A stretch of 64,000 nucleotides of DNA from Sphingorhabdus sp. 109 (lineage in GTDB: Bacteria > Pseudomonadota > Alphaproteobacteria > Sphingomonadales > Sphingomonadaceae): positions 3,185,290 to 3,249,289 of the forward strand of contig NZ_LR732707.1 of the NCBI RefSeq assembly GCF_902506555.1, read 5' to 3'. The translations under genes and the position numbers were made by a program. Position 1 is the first letter of the stretch. Each line of letters starts with the position of its first letter. The notes under the pieces are model-generated. The model saw nothing but the letters and a program-made list of their open reading frames with translations, was not told the DNA's origin and made no database searches. Below, piece after piece: positions 1-8,657 of the stretch.

Positions 1-708
1 ACCATCCGATCCGACCGGTTCCGGGTGTCGACCGACAGTGCCTTTGCCGATGTGATCCGGATTTGCGCCAGCGAGGCCGACGACCGTCAGGAAACATGGA
101 TCAATGCCGAGATCGAACAGGCGTTCAACCAGCTGCACCAGCTGGGCCATGCGCACAGCGTTGAATGTTGGCTATGGAATGCCGAATCCGGTGAGGAGGA
201 TCTGGTCGGTGGTCTCTATGGCCTCGCCATTGGCGGCGCCTTTTGCGGGGAAAGCATGTTTTCGCGCGCCAGCGACGCGTCGAAAGTGGCGCTGGCATGG
301 CTGGTGGCCCGGTTGAAGGTCGGCGGATTTCCGCTGCTCGACTGCCAGTTCATGACCGATCATCTGGCATCGTTGGGCGCGGTCGAGATCAGCCAGAAAG
401 CCTATCTGGCTATGCTCGGAAAAGTGCGGAACTATGCGCCGTCTTCGGATTCGGCGATCAGGTCACCGATCAGGTCTTCCGGCGGATTGCTGGCCGGTGG
501 TGCTGGTCTCGCTGCCGGTGCCGGAGCAGGGCTTGGCGCGGCGGCCGGGGGAGATGGCGATTCCGTCTCCGTCTCGTTCGGCGCGCTCGATATATTGTTG
601 GCCAGATTGGACGATGATGTGCGCGGTGCCGTCGGATTGACCGAATTTTCCGGCGGATTTTCCTCGCCGGGGAAGCTCATCGCGCAGCTCTTGACCCAGA
701 CATCATAG
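1..708 (+). CDS. aat: Leucyl/phenylalanyl-tRNA--protein transferase, 5' end cut off by window
   Basis: The protein transfers Leu or Phe from aminoacyl-tRNA to N-terminal Arg/Lys, creating N-degrons for ClpS/ClpAP in the cytoplasm. The reading frame is open from base 1, and the residues before the first GTG (IRSDRFRV) fit the family, so the gene starts upstream. Family blocks seen are DLVGGLYGLAIGGAFCGESM, then FSRASDASKVAL, then LLDCQFMTDHLASLGAVEIS. Conserved Aat sequence ends near base 420. The remaining roughly 95 residues are Ala/Gly-rich and end in SSPGKLIAQLLTQTS, and this tail is entirely antisense to the DUF2155 gene. The identity is certain; how much of the tail matters is not. Confidence 0.93.
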   Translation, partial: TIRSDRFRVSTDSAFADVIRICASEADDRQETWINAEIEQAFNQLHQLGHAHSVECWLWNAESGEEDLVGGLYGLAIGGAFCGESMFSRASDASKVALAWLVARLKVGGFPLLDCQFMTDHLASLGAVEISQKAYLAMLGKVRNYAPSSDSAIRSPIRSSGGLLAGGAGLAAGAGAGLGAAAGGDGDSVSVSFGALDILLARLDDDVRGAVGLTEFSGGFSSPGKLIAQLLTQTS

Positions 709-1184
709 ATCGGGTGCTCGACAACGTTCAGCGACGGCGATTCGCGAAACAGCCAGCCGGAAAAAACCCGTTTCCATTGATCCTCGCCGGACCGATTGGA
801 AGGGCGTTCGTTAACCAGCAGCTGGACAAAGGCGCCCTGCTCGGGGGTGAGTTCCCAGGGGGCGGTGCGTTCGCAGGCTCGCAGCCGGACGATCGCGCGA
901 CCGATGCGGATGGACTGGCCGGGCCGCAATTCGAGATCCCGGGTCAGGCCGTTGCGCTTGTTCAGAAAGCCGAGCGTGGCAACCCGTTCCGCCATCGGCG
1001 TTCCGATCTGCTCCGTAACCGGTGCGACCAGATCCCCATCGGTTGCAGCAACTTCTCCTTTTTCAGCCGCCTGGCCGGTGGCATTTTCCTCGACATTGTC
1101 GTCGCTGAACCAGCCACAGCCCGTCAGCAACAGCATGGCGGCCAGCATCGGAAAGGAAACGGAGTGGCGCAGCATGCCGGTCAT
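432..1184 (-). CDS. DUF2155 family lipoprotein
   Basis: This is a 250-residue secreted protein of unknown function found across Alphaproteobacteria. The N-terminus has a hydrophobic stretch and a lipobox (LLLTGC), so it is probably a lipoprotein. The DUF2155 core runs from about residue 60 to 175 (KRNGLTRDLELRPGQS, RACERTAPWE, HPIYDVWVKSCAMSFP). The last 70 residues are Pro/Ala/Ser-rich and overlap aat on the other strand. The start overlaps the stop of the NDUFA12 gene by four bases (ATGA), so the two are translationally coupled. The gene order NDUFA12 then DUF2155 then aat (convergent) is, from memory, common in sphingomonads. Family assignment is firm; the role is unknown. Confidence 0.88.
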   Translation of the reverse strand: MTGMLRHSVSFPMLAAMLLLTGCGWFSDDNVEENATGQAAEKGEVAATDGDLVAPVTEQIGTPMAERVATLGFLNKRNGLTRDLELRPGQSIRIGRAIVRLRACERTAPWELTPEQGAFVQLLVNERPSNRSGEDQWKRVFSGWLFRESPSLNVVEHPIYDVWVKSCAMSFPGEENPPENSVNPTAPRTSSSNLANNISSAPNETETESPSPPAAAPSPAPAPAARPAPPASNPPEDLIGDLIAESEDGA

Positions 1185-1588
1185 TCCGCTTCGGCGGGGT
1201 TCCAGGATTCATAATCGCCGGTTGCTGCGGCACGGTGACCGCCTTGTTCCAGTGCCCCTGCCGGGCGATAGGCATAAGCGGTGCCGGTCAGGTTTCCGCT
1301 CGGCTCTTTCTCCCAGATGCGCGGTTGCGGCAAATGGCTTTCGGGAATTTCGTCATAGCTGTGATGCAGCCATCCGTGCCATTCCGGCGGCACGCGGCTG
1401 GCGTCATTGGAGCCGTTGTAAATAACCCAGCGCTTGCCGGCCGGATCGCCGGATTCGGCTTTTTTTGCCTGATAATAGATATTGCCAAACACATCTTCGC
1501 CGACGCGCTTGCCTTTGCGGGCGCTAAACAGGGCGGTGCCGATCGTTGCGCCGTCCCACCAAGTGAATATTTTCGCCAATATGTTCAT
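1181..1588 (-). CDS. NDUFA12-type NADH:ubiquinone oxidoreductase accessory subunit
   Basis: This 135-residue protein is homologous to the 17.2 kDa accessory subunit of complex I (NDUFA12/B17.2), which alphaproteobacteria share with mitochondria. It starts MNILAKIFTWWDGATIGTAL and carries the family stretch RWVIYNGSNDASRVPPEWHG followed by WLHHSYDEIP. It presumably sits on the cytoplasmic side of complex I or assists its assembly. The main nuo genes are not in this window, which is normal for this subunit. It is first in a coupled pair with the DUF2155 lipoprotein gene (four-base overlap). Confidence 0.93.
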   Translation of the reverse strand: MNILAKIFTWWDGATIGTALFSARKGKRVGEDVFGNIYYQAKKAESGDPAGKRWVIYNGSNDASRVPPEWHGWLHHSYDEIPESHLPQPRIWEKEPSGNLTGTAYAYRPAGALEQGGHRAAATGDYESWNPAEAE

Positions 1589-1669
1589 GCTGTGCGCTTA
1601 GCCCCGCAGCCATGCGCTTCGCAATGAAAAAATGTCAAAGCGGACGGATGGTGGCGCTTGTTGATAGCG

Positions 1670-2185
1670 TCACTGCCAAGTGATTTTGTCGCCGGGTTCG
1701 ATACCCAGTTCTGCCGCGCGCCCTGCGGCAATTTCAAACACGGCGGCCACCGGCTCGCCGGAGCGGACCGATTCCAGCGAATAGGGCGTGGTGTTGGCCG
1801 CGATCGATTCGATCGTCCCGTCGCGGCGGACAAAGATAATATCCAGCGAAATCACGGTGTTTTTCATCCAGAAGCTGGCGATGCGATCTTTGGCAAAGGG
1901 GAAAATCATTCCTTCGTCCGGCGCCAGCCGGGTCCGGAACATCAGGCCCTGTGCCTGTTCGGCAGCGCTTTCTGCCACTTCGACGGTGAAGCGATGCACC
2001 GCATCCGACGTCTTGACGCTGAGCGGCACCTGTCTGAGCCCCGCTTCGGAGAGGGGCATTTCATTCTGCGGCCCGCTCTGTGCGCTGGCCGCACTGCTAT
2101 CACCGGCCCGGGCATGGCAGCCGGGTAGGGCTGCCGTGGCAAGCAGCGTCAGGGAAAGCGCGATCGCTTTTGAATGCTTGATCAT
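1670..2185 (-). CDS. DUF192 family lipoprotein
   Basis: This is a 171-residue exported protein of the DUF192 family (compact beta fold, function unsettled). The N-terminus has a signal peptide ending in a lipobox-like LPGC. The DUF192 core is clear: EQAQGLMFRTRLAPDEGMIF, then SFWMKNTVISLDIIFVRRDG, then AVFEIAAGRAAELGIEPGDK. It lies 16 bases downstream of the cold-shock protein gene on the same strand, as in many alphaproteobacterial genomes where a CspA-like gene and a DUF192 gene are paired. Start is the first Met before the hydrophobic segment. The family is certain; the biochemical role is not. Confidence 0.9.
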   Translation of the reverse strand: MIKHSKAIALSLTLLATAALPGCHARAGDSSAASAQSGPQNEMPLSEAGLRQVPLSVKTSDAVHRFTVEVAESAAEQAQGLMFRTRLAPDEGMIFPFAKDRIASFWMKNTVISLDIIFVRRDGTIESIAANTTPYSLESVRSGEPVAAVFEIAAGRAAELGIEPGDKITWQ

Positions 2186-2201
2186 GCGGGGGGTCTCTTT
2201 T

Positions 2202-2822
2202 TCAGTCAGACGGAGGCAGGCAGACTTGCACCGCCATATGGCCGCGGTTTCCGTCTCTTATGCGGGTCAGTAGCGGCTGGCCCGGCGCAATTTCTGCAAT
2301 GCCCGCATCCCGCAGGGTTTCCATGTGGAGAAAAATATCGCCATCGAACGCGTCGCTCACCAGAAATCCATAGCCTTTGGCGCGATTGAACCATTTGACC
2401 TCGGCGTTGACGAAGGCGGAATTCTCGTCGACGATATGCATCGCCTGCCGGTTGCCTTTCGGCTCCGATTTGTCCGCTTTGGGGCCGCAACTGGACAGGT
2501 CGATGTCCAATATTCTGGTCGCTTGCAGCCCTTTGGGCGCAACCGCATATTCGCAGGTGACCAGGGCCATTTCCGGCAATTCGCGGGTGCCGAGGGATTC
2601 CAGCAGGCTCCAGTGCACCAATATATCTGATTGCGGGCCGGAAGAGGTGTCACCGGAATCGATATTTTCCGGAACGATGAAGCCGAAGCCGCGATGGCTG
2701 TCGAACCATTTCACCCGGCCGGTGGCGCGCAGCAATTCGCCGTCGGTTGAGGAATGATCATGCTCGCTGTGATGGGGCGTGCGATTACCCGCAGGATCAG
2801 GTTCCGCAAACAAGCTTGCCAC
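2202..2822 (-). CDS. Protein with two cold-shock domains
   Basis: This 206-residue nucleic-acid-binding protein contains two cold-shock (CSD) domains. The first begins at [16 protein letters not shown] with RNP1-like GFGFI, and the second at [16 protein letters not shown] with GYGFLV. The single CspA unit is about 70 residues, so this is the double-domain form seen in alphaproteobacteria. I place the start at GTG 2822 (VASLFAEP), because GGAGA lies six bases before it, whereas the longer reading to 2885 adds a hydrophobic segment atypical of the family. It leads the pair with the DUF192 gene. A role as an RNA chaperone or antiterminator under cold or stationary conditions is inferred from the family. 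Confidence 0.87.
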   Translation of the reverse strand: MASLFAEPDPAGNRTPHHSEHDHSSTDGELLRATGRVKWFDSHRGFGFIVPENIDSGDTSSGPQSDILVHWSLLESLGTRELPEMALVTCEYAVAPKGLQATRILDIDLSSCGPKADKSEPKGNRQAMHIVDENSAFVNAEVKWFNRAKGYGFLVSDAFDGDIFLHMETLRDAGIAEIAPGQPLLTRIRDGNRGHMAVQVCLPPSD

Positions 2823-2972
2823 TATGCATCTCCGAACAAAACTAAACCAAATCAAAAAACTAACATATTTCGACTCGATCAGCACTATATATCACAATAT
2901 TGCAAGACTGGCGATTCTTGACGCCATAGAGCCCAATTCAACTGGACCGCAATCTACTTGCACTCGTGCTAA

Positions 2973-3491
2973 CTAGTCTTCCGCTGTTATTTCCTCGCCG
3001 GGCCGGGCGAAAACAAAACGGGATGCCAGATCGAAATCATGGCCGGCCCGCAGAAAAGCCTGCAACTGCTTGCGGCATATGTCCTCGTCCTGCTGGCTTT
3101 CGGCATAGCATCCGATCTTCCGTTTGCGAGCAAATTTATCTGCTGCAGCCCATTTATTTTCTTTGCTGATCTGAAAGGCTTCGGCTCCGTCCGCTTCGCT
3201 GATCCCGGCCTGATACAGCGCCAGCGAGACGCGCCGGGCCCCGTATCCGCGCCGGGTCAGCGCCGCCGCCTTGGTCTGCGCGTATAATGCATCGTCGATA
3301 TAGCCCAGATCGACGAACCGTTCGATCAGCGCTTCTACTGCCGGAGGTTTGGCATCCTGCCATTCCCTTTCGCGGATTTTCCGGTTCAGATAGTCGGCCA
3401 GTTTCTTGCGGGTCGTTGCATATCGCTCGACATAGCGGATGGCCAGCCGGTACAGGCTCTCCTGATCTAACGTTTTAACGCTGTTTTTCAA
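2973..3491 (-). CDS. recX: Regulatory protein RecX
   Basis: RecX is a three-helix-repeat protein that modulates RecA filaments, usually by capping them. The 172-residue length fits the family. Repeats are visible: YVERYATTRKKLADYL, then FVDLGYIDDALYAQTKAAAL with TRRGYGARRVSLAL, and a third, weaker repeat near ADKFARKRKIG. The start appears to be TTG 3491, preceded by an AAGGT Shine-Dalgarno at good spacing; no in-frame ATG fits. recA is not adjacent, as is common outside gamma-proteobacteria. Confidence 0.85.
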   Translation of the reverse strand: MKNSVKTLDQESLYRLAIRYVERYATTRKKLADYLNRKIREREWQDAKPPAVEALIERFVDLGYIDDALYAQTKAAALTRRGYGARRVSLALYQAGISEADGAEAFQISKENKWAAADKFARKRKIGCYAESQQDEDICRKQLQAFLRAGHDFDLASRFVFARPGEEITAED

Positions 3492-3676
3492 CGGCTTGAC
3501 CTTCGGTTATGACCTTTGCCCTTTTTGTGCCACAGTCGGGCCGAAATTTAAACGCCAGAGGTCATCAATGACACTGGTAGATGCATCTGACCGTGGAAAA
3601 AAGCCGATCAATCGTTCCCGGTAATGCGCATGAGACTGATTTTGGGAAGGCTGGACCTCCCGGAAATGGATATTGA

Positions 3677-5407
3677 ATGACCGAATTGACGCCAACTCCG
3701 ACCCTGGATGAACTCCCGCGCCGCTTCTCCGATTTCGAGACGCTGGGCGAGGCCCTCGACTATGCAGCCACAGGACAAAAGGGATTCAATTTTCACGATG
3801 CCCGGGCAACGCTGGTCCGGGCCTATCCGTTCAGCGAACTGCGCGATGACGCCATGGCGGCGGCAAAACGTCTGATTGCTGCCGGTATCAAGCCGGGTGA
3901 CCGGGTGGCGCTGATCGCCGATACCGAGCCGCAGTTCTGCGCGTTGTTCTTCGGCGCGGTCTATGCCGGCGCGCTGCCGGTTCCGCTGCCCCTGCCAACC
4001 TCTTTTGGCGGCAAGGAAAGCTATATCGACCAGATCGGGGTGCAGCTCGACAGCTGTGATCCTTCTCTGCTGCTGTTTCCGGACGAAATCGCGGATCTGG
4101 CCGGCCCCGCCGGGCAATCGCGATCGATCCCGATCTTCGGCTGGGATGCTTTCGCGCAACAGGATGCGCCTGATGTCGAATTGCCTGCGGCGAGCAGCAG
4201 TGATATCGCCTATCTGCAATATTCCAGCGGCTCGACCCGCTTCCCGCACGGCGTTGCCGTCACCCACAAGGCCCTGCTGCACAATCTCGGTTCGCACGCC
4301 CATGGCATGCTGATCAACGACACTGATCGCTGTATTTCCTGGCTGCCTTTCTATCATGATATGGGGCTGGTCGGCTGCTTCCTGTCGATGGTCGCCAACC
4401 AGGTCTCGACCGACTATCTCAAGACCGCCGATTTCGCGCGCCGGCCGTTGTCATGGCTGGATCTGATCACCCGCAACCCGGGCACCTCCTGCAGCTTCTC
4501 GCCGACCTTCGGCTATGAGATTTGCGCGCGGCGCATCGGCAGCCAGTCCAATGTGCAGGAACGGTTCGACCTTTCGCGCTGGCGGCTCGCCGGCAATGGC
4601 GCCGACATGATCCGGCCCGACGTGATGCAGCGCTTTACCGATGCCTTCGCACCGGCAGGATTTGATGCCAAGGCCTTCCTGCCCAGCTACGGTCTGGCCG
4701 AAGCCACGCTGGCGGTGACCCTCATGCCATCCGGCGAAGGCATGGAAGTGGAACTGGTGGAAGAGACCGAGCTTTCCGGCGAAAAGACGAGCGACGGCAG
4801 CCGTCCGAAACGCTATCGCGCCATCGTCAATTGCGGCAAGCCGGTCCGTGATACCCAGCTGGAAATCCGCGAGGAAAACGGAACGGTGCTGGCCGAAAAA
4901 TCGGTCGGCAAAGTCTGGATGAAGAGCCCGGCGGTCATGGAATGCTATTATCGTGACCAGGAAGCGACTGACGCCTGTCTGGTCGATGGCTGGCTCGATA
5001 CCGGTGATATGGGCTATCTCTCGAACGGCTATCTCTACATTGTCGGCCGCGCCAAGGACATGATTATCATCAACGGCAAAAACCACTGGCCTCAGGATAT
5101 CGAATGGGCGGTGGAACAATTGCCCGGATTCAAGGCCGGCGACATCGCGGCTTTTGCGATTACCACGCCGGGTGGTGAAGAAACACCTGCCGTTCTGGTC
5201 CAGTGCCGGACCTCGGACGAGATCGAGCGACTGCGGCTGTGGAACGAGATCCGGGACAAGGTGAGGGCGATCACCGGAATGAATTGTGTGATCGAACTGG
5301 TGCCTCCGCGCACCCTGCCGCGCACCAGCTCCGGAAAATTGAGCCGTGCGAAGGCCCGAAATCTCTATCTTTCCGGCGATATCCAGCCCTATGCGGTGGC
5401 CGCCTGA
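3677..5407 (+). CDS. Fatty acyl-AMP ligase (FAAL-type adenylate-forming enzyme)
   Basis: This 576-residue member of the ANL superfamily would activate a fatty acid to acyl-adenylate. The P-loop motif YSSGSTRFPHGVAVTH lies near residue 182. The A5-like block is SYGLAEATLAVT, and the hinge region GRAKDMIIINGKNHWPQDIE is the form typical of FAALs (which pass the acyl group to an acyl carrier protein) rather than of acyl-CoA ligases. The C-terminal lysine lies in RTSSGKLSRAKAR. No polyketide synthase, peptide synthetase or carrier protein gene is next to it, so its acceptor must be elsewhere. It is preceded by a 185-base gap after recX (opposite strand) and appears to be transcribed alone. Confidence 0.87.
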   Translation: MTELTPTPTLDELPRRFSDFETLGEALDYAATGQKGFNFHDARATLVRAYPFSELRDDAMAAAKRLIAAGIKPGDRVALIADTEPQFCALFFGAVYAGALPVPLPLPTSFGGKESYIDQIGVQLDSCDPSLLLFPDEIADLAGPAGQSRSIPIFGWDAFAQQDAPDVELPAASSSDIAYLQYSSGSTRFPHGVAVTHKALLHNLGSHAHGMLINDTDRCISWLPFYHDMGLVGCFLSMVANQVSTDYLKTADFARRPLSWLDLITRNPGTSCSFSPTFGYEICARRIGSQSNVQERFDLSRWRLAGNGADMIRPDVMQRFTDAFAPAGFDAKAFLPSYGLAEATLAVTLMPSGEGMEVELVEETELSGEKTSDGSRPKRYRAIVNCGKPVRDTQLEIREENGTVLAEKSVGKVWMKSPAVMECYYRDQEATDACLVDGWLDTGDMGYLSNGYLYIVGRAKDMIIINGKNHWPQDIEWAVEQLPGFKAGDIAAFAITTPGGEETPAVLVQCRTSDEIERLRLWNEIRDKVRAITGMNCVIELVPPRTLPRTSSGKLSRAKARNLYLSGDIQPYAVAA

Positions 5408-5495
5408 ACCGGCGCTTCAGGGCCCGCCCGAAAATAGTGAAGAAAATCAGGTCCTTCCTTACTTTTCGCTAAGAATTTCCTTGTAGGGACGAGCG

Positions 5496-7865
5496 GTGTC
5501 AAAAACATTCGCTCAAAATGGTCTGCCGCGGGTAATCCCGCTCAGCGTGTTGCTTGGTCTGTCGGATCCGGAAGGGGTCGACTGGGGCCGCATCCGCGCG
5601 TTGCAATTCAACGGCAATAGCCAGCATGGTCTGCTGAAGATCGTAGCTGCGGTCGTGTGCGGTCTGCTGACCGTGCAACTGGGCGTTGGTCAGGTCAATA
5701 TCCTGCTGCTCGGGGCCTGGCTCCTGGGGCTGTGTGCGGTCTATATCTACGCTCATCTGCTCTATCGCAAACAGTCGGCCTGGCAGCAGAAGTCGATCAG
5801 CCGTTCCGATCTGACAATATTCTATCTCATCTCCCTGGCCGGGGGTATGCTCTGGGGCGCCGGTTTTCTGCTGTTTGCCTTTAGCGCGGACCTGATGACG
5901 ATGATACCGGTATGGGCAACCATCGTCTGCCTGATGGTCGGCTCCGCAATGCTGTTGTCGAATATGCCGCTCAACAGCATTTTCTTCATCGCATCTTCCA
6001 GCATCGCGATAATCGGCGGCTGGCTTTACGTCGGCAGTGCGCATCTGGCGATGGCATCGCTTTCGATCGCGATCCTGCTGATTGCCGGATGCCTGATGTC
6101 CGGACGGGCATTCATTGACCGCAGGGTTGCAGAAGCCAGTCTCAACGAGAAAAGCGAAGTGGTCAGTCTGTTGCTCAAGGAATTCGAGGATACCGGCGCC
6201 GACTGGCTTTGGCAGACCGATACATCGCGTCGCATCATCCACGTCTCGCCGCGCTTTGCCCATGCGATCGGCCAGCCGACCGAGGAAATCGAAGGCAAGC
6301 CGTTTCTGCAGCTGGTTGCCGGAGAATCCTGGGACAGCGGGAAATTCTCGACGGCGTTGCACGAACTGGCGGACAAGCTGAAACGGCGCGACAGTTTCAG
6401 CAACATGCTGGTGCCGGTGCAGATCAATGGCGAAACCCGGTGGTGGGAATTATCCGCTTCGCCGAAGCTCGACGACAATGGCGTGTTTCATGGCTTCCGC
6501 GGCGTCGGATCGGACATTACCGAACAGCGCCAGTCGGCAGACAAGATTTCACAACTTGCCAGATTTGATACGCTGACCCGCCTGCCCAATCGCCTGCAGC
6601 TGACCGATGCGGCCAGCAAGGCGATGCAAACCGCCGAAAAATGGAATGGCCGCTGCGGCTTCATGATGATCGACCTGGACCGGTTCAAGGCGGTGAACGA
6701 CACGCTCGGCCATCCGGTGGGCGACCGGTTGCTGGCGCGTGTGGCCGACCGGCTGCGGTCGATCATGACCGACAACGAGCTGTGCGGCCGTCTCGGTGGC
6801 GACGAATTTGCCATCGTGATCAAGGAAGCCAGCGACACGCAATATATGGAATTGCTGGCCGAAAAGGTCATCGATACGCTGTCCCGGCCCTATGAAGTCG
6901 ACCAGCATACGCTTTACATAGGTGCCTCCGTCGGCACCGCGATCGGTCCCCGGGACGGACGGACGGTCGAGATGCTGATGCGCAGCGCCGATCTCGCACT
7001 TTACCGCTCCAAGGACCAGGGCGGCGGCGCCTTCACCCATTATGAGCCGAAGCTGCACGTCCAGGCGGAAGAGCGGCGGGTCATGGAGATCGCTCTACGC
7101 AAGGCGCTGAAGAACGACGAACTGTCGCTCCAATATCAGCCCGTTGTCAGCGCGGATTCGGGTGGTGTCGTCGGTTTTGAAGCATTGCTGCGCTGGACCA
7201 GCCCGGAATTCGGCATTGTGTCGCCAGCCAAATTCGTGCCGCTGGCCGAAGAAGCGCGGCTGATCATTCCGATCGGCGAATGGGTATTGCGAACCGCCTG
7301 CAAGGAAGCCCTGTCATGGCCGTCTTCGGTCAAGCTCGCGGTCAATGTTTCGGCGGATCAGCTGGCTGAAGTGAACTTTCTCCAGATGGTTGTCTCCGCC
7401 CTGAAAGAAAGCGGACTGCCGGCCAGCCGGCTGGAAATAGAAGTGACCGAAAGCATTTTCATGCACGAAGGCAATGGTGCTGCGGAAGTGCTCGACAAGC
7501 TCATCGATCTGGGCATCAACCTGTCGCTTGACGATTTCGGAACCGGCTATAGTTCGCTTGGCTATTTGCGCAAAACCCGTTTCACCACAATCAAGGTGGA
7601 TCGCAGTTTTGTCCAGGGGGCAGCGAAGAATGCGCCGGAAAGCCTTGCGATTATCCGGGCCGTTGTAGCCATGGCGGATTCGCTTGGCATGTCGACGACG
7701 GCCGAGGGGGCCGAGACAGAGGCGGAAGTCCAGATGATCAAGCGGCTGGGTTGTCGCAAAATCCAGGGCTATTATTTCGGTCGTCCGATGGTTGCCGATG
7801 ATGCCAAGCAACTGTTCCAGTCGTACGAACCCGGGCATCTGGAATATAGCCAAAGAACCGCCTGA
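5496..7865 (+). CDS. Membrane-anchored PAS-GGDEF-EAL cyclic-di-GMP signalling protein
   Basis: This 789-residue bifunctional-type protein has a multi-helix membrane region at about residues 45-205, a PAS domain at about 225-340 (DWLWQTDTSRRIIHVSPRF), a GGDEF domain with an intact motif RLGGDEFAIV near residue 433, and an EAL domain with GFEALLRW near 562 and DDFGTGYSSLGYL. Because both catalytic signatures are complete, diguanylate cyclase and phosphodiesterase activities are both possible, and which dominates cannot be read from sequence. The start is GTG 5496 with AGGGA about eight bases upstream. The upstream gap is short and shows no obvious promoter. Confidence 0.92.
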   Translation: MSKTFAQNGLPRVIPLSVLLGLSDPEGVDWGRIRALQFNGNSQHGLLKIVAAVVCGLLTVQLGVGQVNILLLGAWLLGLCAVYIYAHLLYRKQSAWQQKSISRSDLTIFYLISLAGGMLWGAGFLLFAFSADLMTMIPVWATIVCLMVGSAMLLSNMPLNSIFFIASSSIAIIGGWLYVGSAHLAMASLSIAILLIAGCLMSGRAFIDRRVAEASLNEKSEVVSLLLKEFEDTGADWLWQTDTSRRIIHVSPRFAHAIGQPTEEIEGKPFLQLVAGESWDSGKFSTALHELADKLKRRDSFSNMLVPVQINGETRWWELSASPKLDDNGVFHGFRGVGSDITEQRQSADKISQLARFDTLTRLPNRLQLTDAASKAMQTAEKWNGRCGFMMIDLDRFKAVNDTLGHPVGDRLLARVADRLRSIMTDNELCGRLGGDEFAIVIKEASDTQYMELLAEKVIDTLSRPYEVDQHTLYIGASVGTAIGPRDGRTVEMLMRSADLALYRSKDQGGGAFTHYEPKLHVQAEERRVMEIALRKALKNDELSLQYQPVVSADSGGVVGFEALLRWTSPEFGIVSPAKFVPLAEEARLIIPIGEWVLRTACKEALSWPSSVKLAVNVSADQLAEVNFLQMVVSALKESGLPASRLEIEVTESIFMHEGNGAAEVLDKLIDLGINLSLDDFGTGYSSLGYLRKTRFTTIKVDRSFVQGAAKNAPESLAIIRAVVAMADSLGMSTTAEGAETEAEVQMIKRLGCRKIQGYYFGRPMVADDAKQLFQSYEPGHLEYSQRTA

Positions 7866-7880
7866 ACCTCTCCGGCCGGT

Positions 7881-8615
7881 CTATTTTTTGGCCAGCTTCT
7901 TCTCGATACCGCGCCAGATCCGGGCATAGGCCTGGGCGGCTGGGCTGCGTGGCGCGAAGCTTCCGACCGGTTGCTGCAATTTTGTCATATGTTCCACCGC
8001 GCTCGACATCGGGATGACCGGCCATTTCGGTTTGCGGGCCAAGCCCTCGTTGTGAATCGAGCGGCGCCTGTCGACCATCGTATATACCGGCAGCAATGGC
8101 GCGTGTTTCTTGCTGTTGCTGTTCAGGAACATCTGGACATCGGTAAGGGCGCGTTCCGATAACGGCGACGGGATTGTCGGTACGATGACAATATCGGCGT
8201 TGCGCAAAATCTGTTCGCTGGTCTCGGTCAGGCCGGGCGGGCAATCGAGAATGATCCGGTCATAATGCCTGCCGATTTCCTTCAGCAGCTTGCCGAGATG
8301 CCGTTTCTTGCTAATCTGGAAGAACAGCCGGTCGAGACCACGCAACGACACGTCGGCGGCCAGAATATCGAGATTCTCCACGTCCGTATGCTTGATCAGT
8401 TTTTCCGGTTTGACATCGCCGGCGACCATTGCGCGTGCGCGATCCTTTTTCGACCGGTCACCCTTCAGGATGAACGACGCCGCGCCTTGCGGGTCAAGGT
8501 CCCAGAGCAAGGTCCGGCGGGAGCTGCCGACGGCGCTGTTCCATGCCAGATTGACCGCCGTGCAGCTTTTGCCGACGCCACCTTTCATGCTGTATATTGC
8601 GACTACCGACATCAT
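7881..8615 (-). CDS. ParA/MinD-family ATPase, orphan
   Basis: This 244-residue P-loop ATPase has a deviant Walker A (MKGGVGKSCTAVNLAW), DLDPQGAAS (Walker A') and IILDCPPGLTE (Walker B). Such proteins position chromosomes, plasmids or protein clusters. No parB-like gene or obvious parS-type repeats lie beside it, so it is not a standard partition operon. It is followed on the plus-strand side by convergent GGDEF/EAL sequence and preceded by arsC on the same strand with a 42-base gap. The start has a GGGAAAG ribosome site; the next codon is also ATG. The cargo is unknown. Confidence 0.85.
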   Translation of the reverse strand: MMSVVAIYSMKGGVGKSCTAVNLAWNSAVGSSRRTLLWDLDPQGAASFILKGDRSKKDRARAMVAGDVKPEKLIKHTDVENLDILAADVSLRGLDRLFFQISKKRHLGKLLKEIGRHYDRIILDCPPGLTETSEQILRNADIVIVPTIPSPLSERALTDVQMFLNSNSKKHAPLLPVYTMVDRRRSIHNEGLARKPKWPVIPMSSAVEHMTKLQQPVGSFAPRSPAAQAYARIWRGIEKKLAKK

Positions 8616-8657
8616 CTTTCCCGGTCTGTTGTTTCCACCCGCTGAAAGACGCTCCGG

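Noticed and set aside
3567-3676. Two tiny open frames upstream of the fatty acyl-AMP ligase, possible leader peptides
   Set aside because: No attenuator hairpin or repeated regulatory codons; only the small overlap with the start suggests anything.
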